The notes beneath the pieces were generated by a model, which was not told the origin of the DNA, searched no databases, and saw nothing but the letters and a program-made list of their open reading frames with translations. A stretch of 64,000 bases of DNA, taken from CAYVAP01 sp964343195. Lineage in GTDB: Bacteria > Bacteroidota > Bacteroidia > J057. Below, piece after piece: positions 61,601-64,000 of the stretch (position 1 is its first letter; every line of letters starts with the position of its first letter). The DNA lies in NCBI GenBank assembly GCA_964343195.1, contig CAYFIR010000006.1, forward strand, positions 62,001-126,000, read 5' to 3'. A program made the position numbers and the translations under genes.

Positions 61601-63437
61601 AGGTAGGATTGGTCAGGGTCGTCGTCGGAAACCACTGAATTGTGGCATTTGAGAGGTTGGTTCCTGAGGCAGCCAGGGTGACCGTATCGCCATAGCAAAT
61701 GAGGGGATCCGGAATGATATCAAGTTGTGGAGTGCCGGTCACTTCCACGCGAATTTCCGCAGTGTACTGACAGGTGGCTGTAGTAGCCTGGACGATGAAG
61801 TCTGTGCTGGTATTGGGATAAAGCAACGGAGCATTCGAGGAAGGATTGCTGATCAGGGTGGGATTCGAAGGGGCCCATAACAGGGTGTAGGTGGCAGGAG
61901 CTCCGGGGAATGTCACAGAAACAGGAACCTGCACGGTGTCTCCCTGGCAAATGCTGAGGGTGTCAGATGGGACCACAATATCGGCTCCGGGAGTGATCAG
62001 GAAGGTCTGGACCTTGGGGCAATCGCCCGGCACGGTCTGTATCAATGTATAGGTGGTCGGTTGGGTGGGAGAAATAATCCGCGGATTGACGATGCCGGGA
62101 TTACTGACTCCAGTTGCTGGTATCCACGTGTAGGAGGCGTTGGTTGCAGGGGGAATGTTGGTAACCGGATTTACGCTATCCTGGGTGGAAGGACAGAAGT
62201 TGATGATCTGCTGAGGCAGGATTTCGCCCTGCTCCACGATGATCCGAAATCGCTTGGAGGCTATTTGGGGGTAGGGGCAGCCATCATCACTTATACAAAG
62301 CTCCAGGTAGTATTCCCCCGTATCGGCGATTGTCGGGGAAAAGGAGTATAACGCTGAAACCTGGCTCAGGTTGATTCCTGGTTGATAAAATGCTCCTGGT
62401 GCATCCGTAAAAGGTGTGCTGCAAAATGACAGCAGACCACCGTCTGGATCCAGCCCATTTAGGTTGAAGGTCAATGTATTACCGACACATACTGAGAATG
62501 TATTGCCATTGAACTGCCCACCGGAAATGTTGGTAGGCTGGTTGATGACCGGCGGAACGTTGCCACAGTTGAGGACGATCATCTGCAGGTCGCGCATGGT
62601 GGTCGCGATCAACTGCCCGTTTCGGTACTCCTTAACCAGAATGGCGACGATACCCACCTGGATCATATTGGGAGTAAAACTGATCTGTCCGGTTAGGGGA
62701 TCGAAGTTAAACCCGGTGGAGGTACTCATCGGGTTATTGAAGCTAAAACCTGCGTTGTATGGGACAGGGGAAGAAAGGGCTGTATTGAAATCATAATCCA
62801 GCGGATCAACCAGTTCGTAGGCCAGTGAGTCTCCGTCCGGGTCCGTCGCACCAGCATCGTAAACAAACGGCTGATTAACACATAGATAGGGTACCAGGTC
62901 GTTGGTGAAGATGGGAGACTCATTGCAGGTCGTTACCGTATTGTCTATGGTCGCCTCGATATAGATATCGGTGGTAGATGGGCTAACGGTAGAATTGGTA
63001 ATAGCTCCATTGCGGCAACAAAGTGCCCATCCAATTCGCCAGTCGGTACACTGTTGATCCAGGGCTATGCGGGCTTCGTAAATATGCTCTTCTGCCCCAG
63101 GAAGGATTCCTCCATCACATGAACTAAGAGCTTGCTGTGCCGGACAGATTACCGGTAGGGTGGTGATGGCAACCCTGTCTGCCAGGATCACCGTGTCGGC
63201 GATGCCACAACTCGCAGATCCCAGAAAAAGGGGCTGGTCATCATTCAGGGGGGATCCTGAACAGTCGCGGTAGACAGTCAGTCGGACCAGGATAGAGTCA
63301 CCCCCGATACATTCGTAGGTGAGGTCAGCCCCCATGGCATGAGAGGCCTGGGTTTCCGCAGGCCAGGATAGAAAGATGATTAATCCTGCCACCAGCCCAA
63401 ATAGGCGAGTGGTAATTGGGTAAAAGTACTTTATCAT
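58608..63437 (-). CDS. giant SprB-repeat surface adhesin with T9SS type B sorting domain
   Basis: A 1609-residue secreted protein. A signal peptide (LFGLVAGLIIFLSWPAETQA) is followed by a cysteine-rich beta region (about 30-340; ASHAMGADLTYECIGGDSIL), more Ig-like modules (about 340-650), and then about ten SprB-type repeats spaced roughly 75 residues apart (CFGENDGRIELSASGGTPDY is typical; others read CNGEDNG, CPGAADG, CFGDSNG). A single PKD domain (LWDFGDGHLSEELNPLHVY) and the gliding-motility-associated C-terminal domain (VPNVFSPNGDGHNDTWAPKG...RYGTVTLVH) end it. SprB repeats are found in the mobile adhesin of gliding Flavobacterium. A perfect -7 element TAACTTTG lies at 63490-63497 (minus strand). 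Motility itself cannot be inferred. Confidence 0.93.
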   Translation of the reverse strand: MIKYFYPITTRLFGLVAGLIIFLSWPAETQASHAMGADLTYECIGGDSILVRLTVYRDCSGSPLNDDQPLFLGSASCGIADTVILADRVAITTLPVICPAQQALSSCDGGILPGAEEHIYEARIALDQQCTDWRIGWALCCRNGAITNSTVSPSTTDIYIEATIDNTVTTCNESPIFTNDLVPYLCVNQPFVYDAGATDPDGDSLAYELVDPLDYDFNTALSSPVPYNAGFSFNNPMSTSTGFNFDPLTGQISFTPNMIQVGIVAILVKEYRNGQLIATTMRDLQMIVLNCGNVPPVINQPTNISGGQFNGNTFSVCVGNTLTFNLNGLDPDGGLLSFCSTPFTDAPGAFYQPGINLSQVSALYSFSPTIADTGEYYLELCISDDGCPYPQIASKRFRIIVEQGEILPQQIINFCPSTQDSVNPVTNIPPATNASYTWIPATGVSNPGIVNPRIISPTQPTTYTLIQTVPGDCPKVQTFLITPGADIVVPSDTLSICQGDTVQVPVSVTFPGAPATYTLLWAPSNPTLISNPSSNAPLLYPNTSTDFIVQATTATCQYTAEIRVEVTGTPQLDIIPDPLICYGDTVTLAASGTNLSNATIQWFPTTTLTNPTSLVTQAAPLSTTSYELKAENQCGADSITTTVNVAQPLNLNANTEDILCNGEDNGQINVVPFGGQGPYNYTLFPNPSGNSFPGSVINLPPNTYRITALDQAGCEDTLFVTLSEPPPLLLNLDTLVNVNCFGENDGRIELSASGGTPDYGFSVNGPSGPYLNSGVFPGLTSGTYTLSVQDDNGCTVDIPGVLVDQPANPVSITIDNVVNASCNDSLGQIAITANGGSGAYEFLLNGNSIVQGGTNYTFLNLPPATYTVAVVDTNGCEADSPVQIIEFTDPVAALDLLQLPSCFGENSGRAEILLQEGVPPYNISFEGSPFTPATSDTAIYDSLGAGWYTFQVEDQNDCIYSLDFEVTQPDTFLFQLGAYTPPLCVGGNDGEALFLGFGGTPPYQYQLATMLQDTGYFSPLTSGTFPFTLIDDRGCEVTDTIVLVDPPPLLGFAAVQNITCPGAADGVISLSATGGTPNYEYSLDSSSFVEGSTFPNLLAGTYTFVVQDDNGCRDTLDATVLEPDPLVLTAGTVEDVDCFGAATGSATLQGQGGTSPYTYALPGEPFTSSNVVDSLPEGTYVILMQDINGCLTDVQVTIEEPFALRGEVESQPVLCFGDSNGIAEVFMNGGTMPYGYEWSNGETGRRATQLPPGNPTVTITDANGCTYAISAEVLEPPEMSFDTTALGDVSCFAGTDGFVLAVAQGGTPPYNYDWSNGSSGTQLAQIGAGAYIITVTDSNGCPIMDTLVVNEPDPIELEVSIQNAICGTPSGSIEIMPSGGTGDLQILWENNETTRILENLLGGPDVPPYNVLITDENGCSISESIRLEESGEPSADFLHAYQPLDSFLRPLKGVQFINVSLEGVAYLWDFGDGHLSEELNPLHVYEDPGQYEVTLVVFDPFFSCPDTARQIINLLPPGDIFVPNVFSPNGDGHNDTWAPKGAGVVRSEARVYSRWGELIITLPSLDHVWNGDHPRTGGPAQEGVYVWVVTALLNDGSRVERYGTVTLVH

Positions 63438-63489
63438 GGTACCGGTAATTCCACTAGCAAGGAGGAAATAGAAGGACGCAATTTGTTGT

Positions 63490-63497
63490 CAAAGTTA
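63490..63497 (-). promoter_or_regulatory. -7 promoter element of the SprB adhesin gene
   Basis: TAACTTTG on the minus strand, 53 bp before the start codon, matching TAnnTTTG. No clear -33 box stands 19 bp upstream. The 331-bp gap 63438-63768 otherwise holds only a hairpin. Confidence 0.45.
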
Positions 63498-63706
63498 TGA
63501 CAAACAAAACTGACATAGCCCTCCAGAAATGTAAAGATGAATTGAAAATACTTAGAAAAAAGAGCTATTAACCTGCAATCGTCCTAATCATAACGGATAT
63601 GTCATCCATTACCTGATGTAAGAATCGCTTAGGTTTTGTAACTATTCCCGATGTTATATCTGCTGGCCTTGCGTCGCAGTCCAGAGGCAGGGGGGGGTAT
63701 TCAATG

Positions 63707-63744
63707 ACAAAGCGCAGAGAAAGATGCCTTCCTCTGCGCTTTGT
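63707..63744 (-). terminator. perfect 13-bp stem hairpin after the partial T9SS gene
   Basis: ACAAAGCGCAGAG (63707-63719) pairs with CTCTGCGCTTTGT (63732-63744). It begins 25 bp after the stop codon of the minus-strand gene. The T run lies on the right-hand side, so it could also terminate plus-strand transcription. Confidence 0.75.
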
Positions 63745-63768
63745 GAATATTATTTTTTGCCTGAAGGC

Positions 63769-64000
63769 CTACTCAATCTTCACGATTTTTCCCCAGTAAC
63801 TTTGTTCCTGGTAAATGACCTGGTAGAAATAGATGCCACTGGGCAGGGAACTGATGTCAACCTTCTGAGGTTGCAGCCCATGTGTCCAGTCAAAGGTCAG
63901 GAGAGTCCGGCGATTGGCATCCAGCACATTGAGCTTGACTGGTACGTCAGCCCGGGCATCGATCTTGATATAGGCTGTCCCATCGGTTGGATTGGGATAG
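63769..64000 (-). CDS. C-terminal end of a T9SS-secreted protein (truncated by the window)
   Basis: The last 76 codons of a minus-strand gene whose start lies beyond the window. They encode a type A sorting domain: YPNPTDGTAYIKIDARADVP, the strand VKLNVLDANRRTLLTFDW, LPSGIYFYQVIYQEQSYW and the end GKIVKIE. The cargo is unknown. Confidence 0.82.
   Translation of the reverse strand, partial: YPNPTDGTAYIKIDARADVPVKLNVLDANRRTLLTFDWTHGLQPQKVDISSLPSGIYFYQVIYQEQSYWGKIVKIE

Overview
The window is a 64 kb stretch of a Bacteroidota chromosome, probably from the Saprospiria/Lewinella side of the phylum (that rank is inferred from overall style, not proven). The evidence is a SusC/SusD pair, four proteins ending in type IX secretion (T9SS) sorting tails, a LytS/LytTR two-component pair, and several promoters that match the phylum-specific TTG-N19-TAnnTTTG consensus exactly. 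No rRNA, tRNA, CRISPR array, phage or intact insertion sequence was seen. Most of the window is ordinary chromosomal gene content.

Layout. 1-4250: the end of a ctlX-like hydrolase and a long arginine deiminase (arginine/citrulline catabolism), convergent with a DUF4914 protein that carries a P-loop. 4486-9118: a small lipoprotein, the remnant of a flavodoxin gene, and a secreted LamG protein with three 226-residue tandem repeats. 9302-13557: cvfB, then a TauE/SafE exporter with its ArsR-type regulator (both preceded by the same palindrome), then a two-gene GH43 glycosidase operon. 13730-18144: a conserved hypothetical protein, yifB/comM, trhA (hemolysin III family) and an RluA-type pseudouridine synthase. 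18381-23725: a TonB-dependent receptor, a zinc-ribbon membrane protein, and an overlapping winged-helix/nucleotidyltransferase pair that looks like a toxin-antitoxin module. 23737-23868: a promoter-hairpin-terminator unit with no ORF, a candidate small RNA. 24160-28690: susC-susD with no hydrolase next to it.

28992-35892: DUF2071, ABA4-like and membrane proteins, the LytS/LytTR pair, a DsbA-like protein, a BASS-family transporter and a VOC protein. 36087-45484: a T9SS beta-helix protein, a small OB-like protein with a membrane-anchored subtilase, a 1620-residue PKD-repeat adhesin and a small lipoprotein. 46086-52432: a marR-adaptor-RND-tolC efflux operon whose RND gene is frameshifted. 52570-58244: a ZIP transporter, a TPR lipoprotein, tilS, a secreted hypothetical protein and lgt. 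58608-64000: a 1609-residue SprB-repeat adhesin and the C-terminal end of another T9SS-secreted protein.

The less routine points are the small-RNA candidate, the shared ArsR/TauE operator embedded in a perfect 17-bp inverted repeat, the nucleotidyltransferase module with Glu in place of Asp at two likely catalytic positions, the exact 678-nt triplication in the LamG protein, promoters placed so close to ATG that leaderless mRNAs are expected, and REP-like paired hairpins downstream of susD. No clearly new multi-gene defence or metabolic system could be demonstrated from the sequence alone.
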